Below are positions 1 to 10,026 of a stretch of 64,000 bases of DNA, one piece after another. Each line of letters opens with the position of its first letter. The first letter of the stretch is position 1. A program made the position numbers and the translations under genes. The DNA comes from Bombella dulcis (GTDB lineage Bacteria; Pseudomonadota; Alphaproteobacteria; Acetobacterales; Acetobacteraceae), in contig NZ_JANIDV010000003.1 in the NCBI RefSeq assembly GCF_026385505.1, positions 62,001 to 126,000 of the forward strand, read 5' to 3'. A model generated the notes under the pieces. That model saw only the letters and a program-made list of their open reading frames with translations. It did not search any database and had not been told where the DNA came from.

Positions 1-921
1 ATCAATTTTGACAACCTGACACCTCTCTTCCCTGAACGCCGTCTCCGCATGGAGACTGAGCCGAAGGGTGAGGTCAGTGCTGCCCCGGCTCCGGCCAAGG
101 GCAAGGGACGTGACCGCAAGGACCAGAAGGATTACACCTCCCGTGTGATCGATCTGGTCTCTCCCATCGGCATGGGCCAGCGTGCCCTGATCGTTGCCCC
201 GCCAAGAACGGGCAAGACGGTGATGCTCCAGAGCATTGCGGCCTCCATTTCCGCCAATCATCCGGATGTGTTCCTCATCGTCCTTCTGATTGACGAGCGG
301 CCGGAGGAAGTGACGGACATGGCCCGTTCTGTCCGTGGTGAGGTTGTGTCCTCCACCTTCGATGAGCCGGCGCACCGTCATGTGCAGGTGACGGAAATGG
401 TACTGGAAAAGGCCAAGCGTCTTGTTGAGCACAAGCGTGACGTGGTCATCCTGCTGGATTCCATCACTCGTCTGGCCCGTGCCTATAACACCGTCGTGCC
501 GTCATCCGGCAAGGTGCTGACTGGTGGTGTGGATGCCAACGCACTCCAGCGGCCGAAGCGTTTCTTCGGTGCGGCCCGTAACATCGAGGAAGGTGGCTCC
601 CTGACGATCATTGCCACGGCCCTGATTGATACGGGGTCCCGCATGGATGAAGTCATCTTTGAAGAATTTAAGGGAACGGGTAACTCCGAGCTGATGTTGG
701 ATCGCAAGCTGGCAGACAAGCGGACCTTCCCGGCTATCGACATCACCAAGTCCGGTACCCGCAAGGAAGAGCTGCTGGTGGATCGGGCCTCCCTCTCCAA
801 GATGTGGGTCCTGCGCCGTATCCTTGCCCCGATGGGCACGATGGATGCCATGGACTTCCTGCTGGACAAGCTGCGCTACAGCAAGACCAATCAGGACTTC
901 TTTGATGCGATGAACAACTGA
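1..921 (+). CDS. rho: Transcription termination factor Rho (3' part, N-terminus outside window)
   Basis: Rho is a hexameric RNA-dependent ATPase helicase that ends transcription at unstructured C-rich RNA. The frame is open from base 1, so the N-terminal RNA-binding domain lies largely upstream and the ATG at 49 is internal. Visible motifs are the Walker A APPRTGKT near base 210, the Walker B region [14 protein letters not shown] near base 450, and the Q/R-loop region with the [20 protein letters not shown] segment. The C-terminal end is typical of the family. A strong hairpin terminator follows 33 bases downstream. Rho next to mnmE/mnmG/parAB is a common alphaproteobacterial arrangement, interrupted here by a leftward cyd/ogt block. 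Confidence 0.97.
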   Translation: MNFDNLTPLFPERRLRMETEPKGEVSAAPAPAKGKGRDRKDQKDYTSRVIDLVSPIGMGQRALIVAPPRTGKTVMLQSIAASISANHPDVFLIVLLIDERPEEVTDMARSVRGEVVSSTFDEPAHRHVQVTEMVLEKAKRLVEHKRDVVILLDSITRLARAYNTVVPSSGKVLTGGVDANALQRPKRFFGAARNIEEGGSLTIIATALIDTGSRMDEVIFEEFKGTGNSELMLDRKLADKRTFPAIDITKSGTRKEELLVDRASLSKMWVLRRILAPMGTMDAMDFLLDKLRYSKTNQDFFDAMNN

Positions 922-954
922 GCATCAGACTGAACGTATCAGTCTAAAAGAAAA

Positions 955-983
955 GGCAGGCCCCGTATGGGACCTGCCTTTTT
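955..983 (+). terminator. Intrinsic terminator after rho
   Basis: GGCAGG at 955-960 pairs with CCTGCC at 973-978. An inner CCC/GGG pairing follows one mismatch and closes a short GTAT loop, and a run of five T follows. It lies between rho and the convergent cyd operon. A-rich bases before the stem mean it may also work leftward. Confidence 0.8.
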
Positions 984-1013
984 CTGTGACGAGTCTGTTG
1001 GACTGGTTTTCCT

Positions 1014-1163
1014 TTAATGTGGGATCAGCATGTGGAACAGGCTGGCCACCAGAATGATGGTGACCGTGCCCGCTACCCAGAGGCCGAGGAACCAGCCCAG
1101 ACGTTTGCGAAAAGAAGCCGGGACTTTCTTTTCATCGTATGTGGTGAATTTAGTGATATCCAT
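1014..1163 (-). CDS. Small DUF2474/CydX-like subunit of cytochrome bd oxidase
   Basis: This 49-residue protein starts MDITKF at 1163 and overlaps the last 14 bases of cydB. It has a charged N-terminal half, then one hydrophobic segment of about 20 residues (roughly 28-47) ending at the C-terminus. Single-helix proteins of this size directly after cydB stabilise the bd oxidase heme centres in other bacteria, and the DUF2474 family is the usual one in acetic acid bacteria and pseudomonads. An upstream ATG at 1286 gives a 90-residue frame, but the extra part only overlaps cydB and is not membrane-like, so I chose the later start. Family assignment rests on position, size and the single helix. 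Confidence 0.75.
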   Translation of the reverse strand: MDITKFTTYDEKKVPASFRKRLGWFLGLWVAGTVTIILVASLFHMLIPH

Positions 1164-2169
1164 CGGCTTTGGTGACCTTTCCACGGAAGAGATAATAGGA
1201 ATAGATTGAGTAACCCGTGATGATGGGCAGCAGGATGACCGTTCCGGCAAGCTGGAAGAGCTGGCTGGGGACAGGTGAGGCGACATCCCACAATGTCAAG
1301 GTCGGGGGGACGGCATAGGGCCAGATGGTGATGGCCAGTCCAACCAGACTGAGCAGGAACCACCCTATTGTGCAGAGAAATGGCGTGATGGCATGGTCCC
1401 TGTCCAGAGTGCGCCACATCAGGAAACCGGCCAGAGCCACCAGCAGCGGGACAGGCAGGCAGAGCAGGATGTTCGGGAAGGCAATCCAGCGATGCAGATA
1501 GGGGGCATGAAGGAAGGGCGTCCAGCAGCTGACGGCAATGATGCAGAGCAGCATCAGGACGGACAGTGTCTTGGACCAGCGGCGGCACTGCTCTTCCAGC
1601 TCATCTGACGTGCGCCAGACAAGCCATGTCGTGCCCAGCAGGGCATAGCCAATGACAACGGACAGGCCACAGAGGACACTGAAGGGGGACAGCCAGTCCA
1701 TGGGGTTACCAGCAAAAGCTCCATTGCTGGTGTGGATACCCTGAACATACCCGCCAAGAATGCATCCCTGACAGAAGGCGGCAAGGGTAGAGCCTGCCAT
1801 GAAGCTCGTGTTCCAGAAGGTCCGGTGGCTGGGGGAATGCGCCATGATGCGGAACTCGAACGCAACGCCACGGAAGATCAGCGCACCCAGCATGATGATG
1901 ATGGGGATGTAAAAGGCAGGCAGCAGCGTGCTGTAGGCTCCGGGGAAGACCCCGAACAGGGTCGCGCCTCCCAGAACCATCCATGTTTCATTGCCATCCC
2001 AGACGGGGGCAATGGTGTTGACCATGATGTCACGATGGTCCGGCTTCTTCTCGAAAGCGAAGAGCATGCCGATGCCCAGATCGAAGCCATCGAGAATGAC
2101 ATAGACTGAAATGGCCAGAATGACGATGAAGGCCCAGATGAAGGGCAGATAGTAGGCGAGGCCGGACAT
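1150..2169 (-). CDS. cydB: Cytochrome bd-type (cyanide-insensitive) quinol oxidase subunit II
   Basis: Subunit II of the inner-membrane bd oxidase, which with CydA reduces O2 using quinol electrons without pumping protons. The 339-residue protein has about eight hydrophobic segments. Near the N-terminus it shows the family signature YVILDGFDLGIG, then a segment beginning MVNTIAPVWDGNETW. It ends with a short basic tail. The start is one base from the end of cydA, so the two are translationally coupled. The small third-subunit gene overlaps its 3' end. Length and signature fit the CydB/CioB family well. Confidence 0.95.
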   Translation of the reverse strand: MSGLAYYLPFIWAFIVILAISVYVILDGFDLGIGMLFAFEKKPDHRDIMVNTIAPVWDGNETWMVLGGATLFGVFPGAYSTLLPAFYIPIIIMLGALIFRGVAFEFRIMAHSPSHRTFWNTSFMAGSTLAAFCQGCILGGYVQGIHTSNGAFAGNPMDWLSPFSVLCGLSVVIGYALLGTTWLVWRTSDELEEQCRRWSKTLSVLMLLCIIAVSCWTPFLHAPYLHRWIAFPNILLCLPVPLLVALAGFLMWRTLDRDHAITPFLCTIGWFLLSLVGLAITIWPYAVPPTLTLWDVASPVPSQLFQLAGTVILLPIITGYSIYSYYLFRGKVTKADGYH

Positions 2170-2170
2170 G

Positions 2171-3586
2171 TCAGGGTGCCTCCTTGTTCTGAGAGACCGT
2201 GTGATGGTGGCTTCCGAGGATCATGATGTCATCCTGGGCACTGTCGGCGGCTTCTGGCGCGGCACGGAGCAGGCGGACGAGCATCAGGAGGCCGGAGCCG
2301 AAGACGAAGACATAGACCACGACAAAAAGCAGCATGGAGAAAGACAGGCTGGAAAGAGCCAGTGGTGAGGCACTGTCTTTCGTGCGGAGCAGGCCATAGA
2401 CGGTCCAGGGCTGGCGGCCCACCTCCGTCGTGACCCAGCCACAGAGCAGGGCCAGAAAACCGGCCGGTGCCATGAAGAGCATGACCCGCAGGAAGAGCGG
2501 ATGCTCAAAGAGACGTTTCCTGTGGCGCAGCCAGAGCGACCACAGACCGCAGAGGAACATGAGGCCCCCCAGAGCAATCATGATGCGGAAGGAGAAGAAC
2601 ACGATTGGTGAAGGGGCACGCTGGTCCGCCGGGTAATCCTTCAGTCCGGGAACCTTGCCATTGATGTCGTGGGTCAGGATGAAGGACCCCAGAAGCGGAA
2701 TGCCTATGGCATAATCCGTATGTTCGGTCTTCATGTTCGGGATGCCGAACAGCAGTTCGGAAGCCCGTCTTTCGCTTGTCCAGTCGCCTTCCATGGCGGC
2801 AATCTTGGCAGGCTGATATTTCAGGGTGTTCAGCCCGTGCATGTCCCCGGCCACGATCTGGAGAGGGGCCGTGACGACAATCATCCAGAGGGACAGGGAG
2901 AACATCAGGCGGACCGTACTGTCTGCCTGAATCCCGTTCTTTCTGGCCCTGAGCAGATGCCAGGCACCCGCTGCCGCCACGGTGAAGGCCACTGACAGCA
3001 TGGCGGCCAGTGCCATGTGGGTGATCCGGTAGGGGAAAGAGGGATTGAAGATGATGGCCAGCCAGTCATGCGGCAAGAAGTGGCCTGTCTTCGGGTCGAT
3101 GACATAGCCCCGTGGGGTCTGCATCCATGAATTGGAGGCGAGAATCCACGTCATGGAAATCAGTGTTCCCGTCGTGACGGCGCAGGTCGCAAAGAAGTGC
3201 ATCCTGCGGCCCACACGGTTCAGCCCGAAGAGCATGACCCCGAGGAAGCCGGCTTCCATGAAGAAGGCCGTCATGACTTCGTAGGAGAGCAGGACACCGG
3301 TGATCGGCCCTGCCTTGGCGGAGAACCCAGCCCAGTTGGTTCCGAATTCGTAAGCCATCACGATCCCGGAAACGACTCCCATGCCGAAGACGATTGAAAA
3401 GACCTTCAACCAGTATTTGAAGAGATTCAAATAACGGTCATCATTCGTTTTTAGCCACATTCCTTCCAGAAAAGTGAGAAAGACGGATAACCCTATGGAG
3501 AAGGCAGGAAAAATTATATGTACGCCGACAGTAAATGCGAATTGTATTCGTGCGATTATCAGGGGTAAATCATGGTCTTGAACCAT
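2171..3586 (-). CDS. cydA: Cytochrome bd-type (cyanide-insensitive) quinol oxidase subunit I
   Basis: Subunit I carries the quinol site and the b558, b595 and d hemes. The 471-residue protein begins with a RIQFAFTVGVHIIFPAFSIG helix holding an axial His, and later shows GWVTTEVGRQPWTVYGLLRT, the conserved quinol/heme signature. It is clearly shorter than the 522-residue E. coli CydA, and the region between helices VI and VII is compact. This points to the short Q-loop, cyanide-insensitive (CioA) subtype used by acetic acid bacteria. It is first in a leftward cydA-cydB-small subunit operon. About 200 bases of AT-rich DNA upstream hold the likely promoter; I saw no full FNR box there. Confidence 0.95.
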   Translation of the reverse strand: MVQDHDLPLIIARIQFAFTVGVHIIFPAFSIGLSVFLTFLEGMWLKTNDDRYLNLFKYWLKVFSIVFGMGVVSGIVMAYEFGTNWAGFSAKAGPITGVLLSYEVMTAFFMEAGFLGVMLFGLNRVGRRMHFFATCAVTTGTLISMTWILASNSWMQTPRGYVIDPKTGHFLPHDWLAIIFNPSFPYRITHMALAAMLSVAFTVAAAGAWHLLRARKNGIQADSTVRLMFSLSLWMIVVTAPLQIVAGDMHGLNTLKYQPAKIAAMEGDWTSERRASELLFGIPNMKTEHTDYAIGIPLLGSFILTHDINGKVPGLKDYPADQRAPSPIVFFSFRIMIALGGLMFLCGLWSLWLRHRKRLFEHPLFLRVMLFMAPAGFLALLCGWVTTEVGRQPWTVYGLLRTKDSASPLALSSLSFSMLLFVVVYVFVFGSGLLMLVRLLRAAPEAADSAQDDIMILGSHHHTVSQNKEAP

Positions 3587-3787
3587 AAATAATCATTCCT
3601 TTTCGTTGAAAGAGGAAGAATTTAACATATTTTTATTATTTAAGTTCAGGTATTTTAGAAAATTGATTTTCTTTTTCTTCTTATAGGTATTTTTTAACTG
3701 ATGGCCACACCAGTCCACCCGCATTCCGTTCCGGGTATGCGGGGTTATGGGAAGAAATTGTTTGTTAGAGAATGATGGTCCCGTTTT

Positions 3788-4249
3788 TCAGGGGGCTGAA
3801 GCCTCACGTTCCAGCTCCAGGAGAAAGGCTTTTGTCTCCGTTCCTTCAAACCCGCTATAGTCACCATATCCCCTGCCATGTGCAGGCAGAACACGATGGC
3901 AGGGAATGAGGATGAGCAGAGGGTTACGGGCTACGGCCTGTCCGATGGACTGGGGGCTGCTGCCGACCGTTTCAGCCAGTTCGCCATAGGTACGGGTCTG
4001 ACCGTGGGGAATGGTACGCAGGGCGGCCCAGACACGTTCCTGATACGCCGTGCCATCGAGCATCAGGGGGATGGACTGGAAGTTCACAGCCTCGCCGTCA
4101 AAGTAATCCTGCATCATGTCTCGCACTTTCAGCAGGAGGGGGGTTTCGCTCTGGTCCCGTCCCCAGCCTTCATCGAGGGAGACGATCTGTCCCTCTTCTT
4201 CACTGAGGGTCAGGGCACCGAGAGGGGAATGGAAGGAAAGCTGTGGCAT
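3788..4249 (-). CDS. ogt: Methylated-DNA--protein-cysteine S-methyltransferase
   Basis: A suicide enzyme that removes O6-alkyl groups from guanine onto its own cysteine. The active-site motif is intact as [12 protein letters not shown] near the C-terminus. Upstream lies the recognition-helix region with [10 protein letters not shown], followed by the QAVARNPL segment. The start chosen is the ATG at 4249 (MPQLSF), giving 153 residues, a normal Ogt size. A longer frame reaching 4414 runs into the divergent mnmE and is unlikely. The gene is transcribed leftward, head to head with mnmE with about 90 bases between start codons. Confidence 0.9.
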   Translation of the reverse strand: MPQLSFHSPLGALTLSEEEGQIVSLDEGWGRDQSETPLLLKVRDMMQDYFDGEAVNFQSIPLMLDGTAYQERVWAALRTIPHGQTRTYGELAETVGSSPQSIGQAVARNPLLILIPCHRVLPAHGRGYGDYSGFEGTETKAFLLELEREASAP

Positions 4250-4337
4250 GGCGGTCAGGCTGCCCGTTTTGCAGAGGGGCGTCAATTCTTTCTTCGGGCC
4301 GCTGCTTTTCCTGCCTGAGTGCTGTATGAAAGGCTGC

Positions 4338-5630
4338 ATGACCTCAGCCAGCCTATCCACCCATACCATTTTTGCTGTGGCAACCGGCCCGGTACAGGGG
4401 GCCATTGCGGTCATGCGTGTGAGCGGGCCGGACAGTGCCGCCCTGTTGGAATCTCTCTGCGGGACAGTGCCTGCTCCCCGTCATGCCAGCCTGCGGGTCC
4501 TGAGGCATGAAGGTGACGTGCTGGATCATGCCCTCGTTCTCTGGCTGCCGGGGCCTCGCTCCTATACGGGTGAGGACAGTTTCGAGCTGCATCTTCATGC
4601 AGGCCCGGCCATTGTGGAGGCGGTCGCTCAGGCTCTCGTGTCTCTCGGTGCCCGCCCTGCCGAGCCGGGTGAGTTCACCCGCCGGGCCGTACAGGCAGGG
4701 CGGATGGACCTGTTGCAGGCCGAGGCCATAGCAGACCTCATCGAGGCCGATACACAGGCCCAGCGGCATCAGGCCCTGCGTCAGGCCGATGGGGCGTTGA
4801 GTCAGCTTTATGGGGGCTGGGCATCCCGGCTGCGGCAGATACTGGCCCAGCAGGAAGCCCTGATCGACTTCCCGGATGAAGAACTCCCCCCGGAGGTGGA
4901 AGATGCCCTTCTGGCCGACTGTCGGACCCTGGGTGAAGGGATTCAGGCTCATCTGGCTGATGAACGGGGTGAGGTCGTCCGTGATGGCCTGAAGATTGTT
5001 TTGGCAGGTGCCCCGAATGTCGGAAAGTCCAGCCTGCTGAATGCGCTGAGTGGCCAGGATGCTGCGATTGTCACGCAGAAGGCGGGCACGACACGGGATG
5101 CCATTGCTGTGGACTGGATGATTGAGGGTATTCGTGTCCGGCTGATTGATACGGCAGGCGTGCGGGAAACGGATGATGAGATCGAGGCGGAAGGCATCCG
5201 CCGAACCATGCGGCATGTGAAGGAGGCGGATCTACTCTTTCATCTTGTCGGGCCAGGGGATGAAACGCCCCTGCTGGCGGACCATGCCATAAGGCTGCGG
5301 ACAAAGACGGACCTCGCCCCGGCACAGTCGGGTGAGCTTGGCATCCACACGAAGGATGAAGCCGGGCTGGCTCCTCTGCGGGAGTGGCTGAAAGCCCATC
5401 TGGCCCGTCTCATGGCCCAGCGTGGCACCCCGCCCCTGACCCGTGCCCGCCATCGGGCAGGGCTGAAGGAGGCGCAGGAGCATCTGACCCGCGCACTGGA
5501 AGCCTCATGGCCGGAGGTGCGTGGTGAGGAGCTGCGACTGGCCATGCAGGCCCTCGGCCGGCTGACGGGCCATGTGGATGTGGAAGCCCTGCTGGATACG
5601 ATTTTTGGTCAGTTCTGTATAGGAAAGTGA
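4338..5630 (+). CDS. mnmE: tRNA uridine-5-carboxymethylaminomethyl(34) synthesis GTPase MnmE
   Basis: Potassium-activated GTPase that works with MnmG to place the cnm5 group on U34 of certain tRNAs. Visible parts are an N-terminal folate-binding domain starting [21 protein letters not shown], a helical domain split by the G domain, [12 protein letters not shown] as the G1 motif, [15 protein letters not shown] as G3, and the invariant C-terminal FCIGK holding the catalytic Cys. The ATG at 4338 gives 430 residues; an in-frame ATG at 4326 adds four. Longer upstream frames overlap ogt and lack homology. mnmG follows 10 bases later, so the two are co-transcribed. Confidence 0.95.
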   Translation: MTSASLSTHTIFAVATGPVQGAIAVMRVSGPDSAALLESLCGTVPAPRHASLRVLRHEGDVLDHALVLWLPGPRSYTGEDSFELHLHAGPAIVEAVAQALVSLGARPAEPGEFTRRAVQAGRMDLLQAEAIADLIEADTQAQRHQALRQADGALSQLYGGWASRLRQILAQQEALIDFPDEELPPEVEDALLADCRTLGEGIQAHLADERGEVVRDGLKIVLAGAPNVGKSSLLNALSGQDAAIVTQKAGTTRDAIAVDWMIEGIRVRLIDTAGVRETDDEIEAEGIRRTMRHVKEADLLFHLVGPGDETPLLADHAIRLRTKTDLAPAQSGELGIHTKDEAGLAPLREWLKAHLARLMAQRGTPPLTRARHRAGLKEAQEHLTRALEASWPEVRGEELRLAMQALGRLTGHVDVEALLDTIFGQFCIGK

Positions 5631-5640
5631 CGTTACCTCA

Positions 5641-7512
5641 ATGAGTACATCACCTACGCATATCTATGATGTCATAGTGGTGGGGGGCGGTCATGCCGGG
5701 ACAGAAGCCGCCGCCGCTGCCGCCCGCTTCGGAGCCCGAACCCTGCTGCTGACGCACAGACTGGACACTGTGGGCAGCATGTCCTGCAATCCGGCCATCG
5801 GTGGTATCGGCAAGGGCCATCTTGTGCGGGAGATTGATGCGTTTGATGGCCTCATGGGCAAGGCGGCGGACCGGGCGGGGATTCATTTCAAGCTGCTGAA
5901 CCGTTCCAAAGGGCCGGCGGTGCATGGGCCTCGGGCGCAGGCGGATCGCTCGCTTTACCGGGTTGCCATTCAGGAGCTTCTAGCCGCTACGCCCAACCTG
6001 ACCATGCTGGCCGGGGCTGTGGGTGATCTGATTGTTGAGCAGGGCCATGTCCGGGGTGTGATCTGCGAGGATGGCCGCCGCTTCTCCGCCGGGGCTGTCG
6101 TGCTGACGAGTGGCACCTTCCTGCGGGGCGTGATTCATACAGGGCGGGTCAGTCAGCCCGCCGGGCGGATTGGCGATGCCCCGGCCACACAGCTGGGGAA
6201 ACGGCTGGAGGTTCTGGGGCTGAAAATGGGCCGCCTGAAGACCGGCACTCCGCCCCGTCTGGCCCGTGACAGCATCGACTGGGAGGCCCTGCCTGCTGAT
6301 GAGGGCGATGCCGAGCCGGAAGCCTTCAGCACGCTGACGACCTCCCTGCCCAATAAGCAGATCGTCTGCCGCATCACGCAGACAACCCCGCAGACGCATA
6401 GGATCATTGAAGAAAACCTACATCTCTCGGCCATGTATGGCGGTGAGATCACCGGGCGGGGGCCTCGTTACTGCCCGTCCATTGAGGACAAGATCGTCCG
6501 TTTTGCAGGGCGGGACAGTCATCAGGTGTTTCTGGAGCCGGAGGCCCTTCCGGGCAATCCGGGCGGGGAGCTGGTCTATCCAAACGGTATCAGCACGTCC
6601 CTGCCTGCGGATGTGCAGGCCCAGATGATCGCTTCCATGCCGGGACTGGAGACAGCCCGCATCGTCACCCCCGGCTATGCTGTGGAGTATGATTATGTCG
6701 ATCCGCGGGAACTGCGCCCGTCTCTGGAGCTGCGGGCCCTGCCCGGCCTGTATCTCGCCGGGCAGATCAATGGCACGACAGGGTATGAGGAAGCAGGCGC
6801 ACAGGGCCTTCTGGCTGGACTGAATGCGGCCCGTGCCGTGGCGGGCAAGGAGCCGCTGACGTTGGGACGGGAGGAATCCTATCTCGGCGTGCTGATAGAT
6901 GACCTGACCCTGCATGGCATCAGCGAACCTTATCGTATGTTTACGTCACGGGCGGAATATCGCCTTCTGCTGCGGGCTGATAATGCTGATCTGCGTCTGA
7001 CGCCAAAGGCCATTGAAGCGGGTTGTGTTGGGCCGGAACGTGAGGCGGCATTCCGTGAAACGGTGCGCCAGATTGATGAGGCAATGGAGGAAGCCCGGAA
7101 ACCGGCCTTCCTGCCCCAGCACCTGCGGGAACATGGCATTGAGGTCTCGCAGGATGGACGGCGACGCAGCCTGCTGGATGTGCTGGCCACACAGGCTGAT
7201 GAGGCCCAGGTTGCCAGCCTTGCCCCGTGGTTTGCCACTCTGCCGGTCCGTATCGGGCGGCATGTGCAGACGGAGGCCCGGTATGGCGGGTATCTCCGCA
7301 GGCAGGAGCGGGAGATTCAGCAGCTGAAAAGTGAAGCCGCGGTGCGCCTGCCGGATGATCTGGATTACGGGGCGATCGGGGGGCTGAGTCAGGAAATGCA
7401 GGAGCGGCTGAGTGCCGCCCGTCCTACTGATTTTGCCGCTGCCGGGCGTGTCCGGGGCGTGACCCCGGCGGCTCTCATTGCTCTGCTCGCTCATGTCAGG
7501 AGCCGTACATGA
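5641..7512 (+). CDS. mnmG: tRNA uridine-5-carboxymethylaminomethyl(34) synthesis enzyme MnmG
   Basis: FAD-dependent partner of MnmE in wobble-uridine modification. The 623-residue length is typical. The FAD-binding [12 protein letters not shown] sits at residues 12-24, the [20 protein letters not shown] block follows, and the signature [15 protein letters not shown] is in the middle. The C-terminal helical domain that docks MnmE is present ([17 protein letters not shown]). It is cotranscribed with mnmE, and its TGA stop overlaps the rsmG start (ATGA), implying coupled translation. Confidence 0.97.
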   Translation: MSTSPTHIYDVIVVGGGHAGTEAAAAAARFGARTLLLTHRLDTVGSMSCNPAIGGIGKGHLVREIDAFDGLMGKAADRAGIHFKLLNRSKGPAVHGPRAQADRSLYRVAIQELLAATPNLTMLAGAVGDLIVEQGHVRGVICEDGRRFSAGAVVLTSGTFLRGVIHTGRVSQPAGRIGDAPATQLGKRLEVLGLKMGRLKTGTPPRLARDSIDWEALPADEGDAEPEAFSTLTTSLPNKQIVCRITQTTPQTHRIIEENLHLSAMYGGEITGRGPRYCPSIEDKIVRFAGRDSHQVFLEPEALPGNPGGELVYPNGISTSLPADVQAQMIASMPGLETARIVTPGYAVEYDYVDPRELRPSLELRALPGLYLAGQINGTTGYEEAGAQGLLAGLNAARAVAGKEPLTLGREESYLGVLIDDLTLHGISEPYRMFTSRAEYRLLLRADNADLRLTPKAIEAGCVGPEREAAFRETVRQIDEAMEEARKPAFLPQHLREHGIEVSQDGRRRSLLDVLATQADEAQVASLAPWFATLPVRIGRHVQTEARYGGYLRRQEREIQQLKSEAAVRLPDDLDYGAIGGLSQEMQERLSAARPTDFAAAGRVRGVTPAALIALLAHVRSRT

Positions 7513-8090
7513 TGACGCATGTTTCACATGAAACAGAAAAGAAGCTCGCTCATTTTGCCAGCCTGCTGACCCGCTGGAATGAGAAGATCAACCTCGTCAG
7601 TCCGAAGGATATTACTCATCTTCGCCAGCGTCATATTGAGGACAGCCTCCAGCTTGTCCCACACATTGCGGCAGATGCCCGGATAACGGACCTTGGTTCT
7701 GGCGGCGGTTTCCCCGGCCTGATCGTGGCCATTGCGACAGGAAATCCGGTCACCCTGATTGAGTCCGACCAGCGCAAATGTGCCTTTCTGAGGGAGGCCG
7801 CTCGGGAATGCGGTGCCCGGGTCACCGTGCTGGCAAAACGGATTGAGCAGGCGGATGTTGAACCGGCAGACATCGTGACAGCCCGTGCGCTGGCCCCTCT
7901 GCCCCAGCTGCTCGACTGGGCACGGCCTCTGCTGAAGGAGGAAGGCTATTGTCTTTTCCTGAAGGGAAGAAAAGCATCAGATGAGTTGACCAGTGCCCGC
8001 TCCGACTGGCACATGACATATGAAACCCTTCCCAGTCGAACAGACCCTGACGGGGCCCTTCTCAGGATCAGTGATTTCAGACGTGTCTAA
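7509..8090 (+). CDS. rsmG: 16S rRNA (guanine(527)-N7)-methyltransferase RsmG
   Basis: AdoMet-dependent methylase for G527 of 16S rRNA; loss gives low-level streptomycin resistance in other species. The 193-residue protein has the motif-I glycine loop [11 protein letters not shown] around residues 58-68, [17 protein letters not shown] as motif II, and the [12 protein letters not shown] region. The start overlaps the mnmG stop (ATG at 7509, second ATG at 7512). Codons 4-9 are also a near-perfect parS site, so the DNA has two jobs here. parA begins within its last 20 bases. Confidence 0.95.
   Translation: MMTHVSHETEKKLAHFASLLTRWNEKINLVSPKDITHLRQRHIEDSLQLVPHIAADARITDLGSGGGFPGLIVAIATGNPVTLIESDQRKCAFLREAARECGARVTVLAKRIEQADVEPADIVTARALAPLPQLLDWARPLLKEEGYCLFLKGRKASDELTSARSDWHMTYETLPSRTDPDGALLRISDFRRV
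7520..7535. other. parS centromere-like site inside rsmG
   Basis: The 16 bases TGTTTCACATGAAACA match the widely conserved ParB target TGTTTCACGTGAAACA at 15 positions. The one change is G to A at position 9, which breaks the central CACGTG palindrome. The site is about 550 bases upstream of parA, and parS in or beside the rsmG/parAB cluster is common in bacteria. ParB would nucleate here and spread to help segregate the origin region. Activity with the single mismatch is inferred. Confidence 0.75.
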
Positions 8091-8874
8091 AGCTGCCTCA
8101 CACACTCCGCATATCATCGCTATTGCCAACCAGAAGGGAGGTGTCGGCAAGACGACCACCAGCCTGAATCTGGCGGCGGCTCTGGCACGGCATAAGCGTG
8201 TCCTGCTGGTGGACCTCGACCCGCAGGGAAATGCCTCTACCGGCCTCGGGCTGGAATATGATGAGCGTGGTCGTGGGACATATGGCGCCCTGCTGGAGGA
8301 TGCTCCTTCTGAGGCGCTCCTGCGCCCCAGCGTGGTGCCAAAACTGGATGTCATGCCCGCCTGTGGTGATCTGGCCGGGGCCGAGCTGGAAATGATCGAT
8401 CAGGACCGGCGGGAATATCGGCTGCGGGATGCGCTGCAACCGTTACTGAACCGTTATGATATTGTCCTGATCGACTGCCCGCCCAGCCTTGGGCTGTTGA
8501 CACTCAATGCGCTTGTCGTGGCGCAGAGTGTGCTGGTGCCGTTGCAATGTGAGTTTTTCGCTCTGGAAGGGATCAGCCAGCTGGTCCGCTCCATCGAGCG
8601 GGTGCGCCTGGCCTTTAACGCAGATCTGCACCTGGAAGGGATCGTGCTGACGATGTTCGATACCCGTAACAACCTGTCTGCTCTGGTGGCAGAGGATGCA
8701 CGGGGTTTCTTCGGGGAACAGGTCTTCAAAACGGTGATTCCTCGTAATATCCGCATTTCCGAGGCACAGAGTCATGGCCGCCCTGTCATGGATTACGCCC
8801 GCAGCTCTACCGGGGCACTGGCTTATGAAGCTCTGGGAACCGAGCTGCTGAAACGGCTGAAGAAGAAAGGCTGA
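8071..8874 (+). CDS. parA: Chromosome partitioning ATPase ParA
   Basis: Deviant Walker-A ATPase that binds DNA non-specifically and moves ParB-parS complexes. The motif [20 protein letters not shown] is intact, with [16 protein letters not shown] after it and [19 protein letters not shown] as the A' and Walker B regions. I prefer the GTG at 8071, preceded by AGGA, which gives 267 residues. A GTG at 8083 or ATG at 8020 (284 residues, longer overlap with rsmG) are possible. parB follows after eight bases. Confidence 0.95.
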   Translation: MISDVSKAASHTPHIIAIANQKGGVGKTTTSLNLAAALARHKRVLLVDLDPQGNASTGLGLEYDERGRGTYGALLEDAPSEALLRPSVVPKLDVMPACGDLAGAELEMIDQDRREYRLRDALQPLLNRYDIVLIDCPPSLGLLTLNALVVAQSVLVPLQCEFFALEGISQLVRSIERVRLAFNADLHLEGIVLTMFDTRNNLSALVAEDARGFFGEQVFKTVIPRNIRISEAQSHGRPVMDYARSSTGALAYEALGTELLKRLKKKG

Positions 8875-8882
8875 GCGACGAC

Positions 8883-9785
8883 ATGGCAAAGAAGGCATCC
8901 CCTTCCTCCCGCAGACTTGGCCGGGGTCTGGCGGCTCTTCTGGGGGATCAGGCCCCCAATCTGGCTCGTGTCGGTGCCCCGCAGGGGGAGGTTCAGGTTC
9001 AGTCCCAGCCGGGGAGTCTGGGTGTGGACCTGCTGGCCCCCAGCCCTTTCCAGCCCCGCCGGGACATGAATGAAGACCGCCTTGCGGAGCTTGCAGATTC
9101 CATCCGCTCCCGTGGGGTGATCCAGCCTATCCTTGTCCGGCCGGACCCGGAGCAGAAGGGCCGATATCAGATCATCGCTGGTGAACGCCGCTGGCGGGCC
9201 TCCCAGAAGGCGGGGCTGCACGAGGTGCCGGTCTATATCCGCCAGCTTGATGACACGGATGCCATGGCGGCAGCCATGGTCGAGAACCTCCAGCGTTCGG
9301 ACCTCAACCCTGTTGAGGAGGCGATGGGACTGCAACGGCTGTTACAGGATTACAGCCTGACGCAGGAGGAACTGGCCGGGGCGATTGGCAAGTCCCGCTC
9401 GCACATCACAAACACCATGCGCCTCCTGAACCTGCCGGAAGCCGTTCTGATCCAGCTGCGGGATGGCGGGCTGAGTGCCGGTCACGCCCGTGCCCTGCTT
9501 GGTCATCCGGACCCGGTGGCCGGTATGGCCGTCGTGCTGGAAAAGGGGCTGAATGTCCGCCAGACGGAAGACTTTGTGGCCCGTCTGAACAAGGCGGCCA
9601 AGGAAGACAGGGCTGCGGTGGCGTCTTCCGCCCCTGAGATTACCCGGCTGGAGGAAGACCTTTCGGCACGTTTCGGCCTGAAGACGCAGATCCGTTTCAA
9701 CGGGAAAAGCGGCTCACTGAAGATCAACTATTCGTCTCTGGAGCAGTTCGAGGCCCTGATGGCCTGCCTGACCGGGCGGAGCTGA
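8883..9785 (+). CDS. parB: Chromosome partitioning protein ParB (CTPase/DNA-binding)
   Basis: Binds parS and slides as a CTP-dependent clamp. The 300-residue protein starts with the usual ParA-stimulating motif rich in Arg/Gly (RRLGRGLAALLG). It then has the N-terminal domain with PFQPRRDMNEDRLAELADSI, the CTP-binding GERRWRAS box and ENLQRSDLNPVEEA, the helix-turn-helix around LTQEELAGAIGKSRSHITNT, and a C-terminal dimerisation domain ending FEALMACLTG. It is the last gene of the mnmE-mnmG-rsmG-parAB run. Confidence 0.96.
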   Translation: MAKKASPSSRRLGRGLAALLGDQAPNLARVGAPQGEVQVQSQPGSLGVDLLAPSPFQPRRDMNEDRLAELADSIRSRGVIQPILVRPDPEQKGRYQIIAGERRWRASQKAGLHEVPVYIRQLDDTDAMAAAMVENLQRSDLNPVEEAMGLQRLLQDYSLTQEELAGAIGKSRSHITNTMRLLNLPEAVLIQLRDGGLSAGHARALLGHPDPVAGMAVVLEKGLNVRQTEDFVARLNKAAKEDRAAVASSAPEITRLEEDLSARFGLKTQIRFNGKSGSLKINYSSLEQFEALMACLTGRS

Positions 9786-9816
9786 TTTTTTTGATAAAAT
9801 GTTTAAAATCCCCTTG

Positions 9817-9836
9817 TCAGCCCTCATGAGGGCTGA
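9817..9836. terminator. Perfect 20-base palindrome after parB
   Basis: TCAGCCCTCATGAGGGCTGA is a perfect inverted repeat 31 bases after the parB stop and before tRNA-Lys. No T-run follows, so it could be a weak or Rho-assisted terminator, an mRNA 3' protection hairpin, or a processing site ahead of the tRNA. Confidence 0.45.
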
Positions 9837-9864
9837 TAAACATCCTTCGTTGGTTACCGGTTGT

Positions 9865-9940
<76 letters not shown>

Positions 9941-10026
9941 CAGTCGGACCGTTCCCCAGAGAATAGAAACAGTTTTCTTGTGTATCCGGAGCGGGCATCC
10001 GCTTTTGTGGTTTTGCAGGAAAGTTC

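Noticed and set aside
3587..3787. FNR control of the cyd operon
   Set aside because: Only a TTGAT half-site is present upstream; no matching ATCAA at the right spacing.
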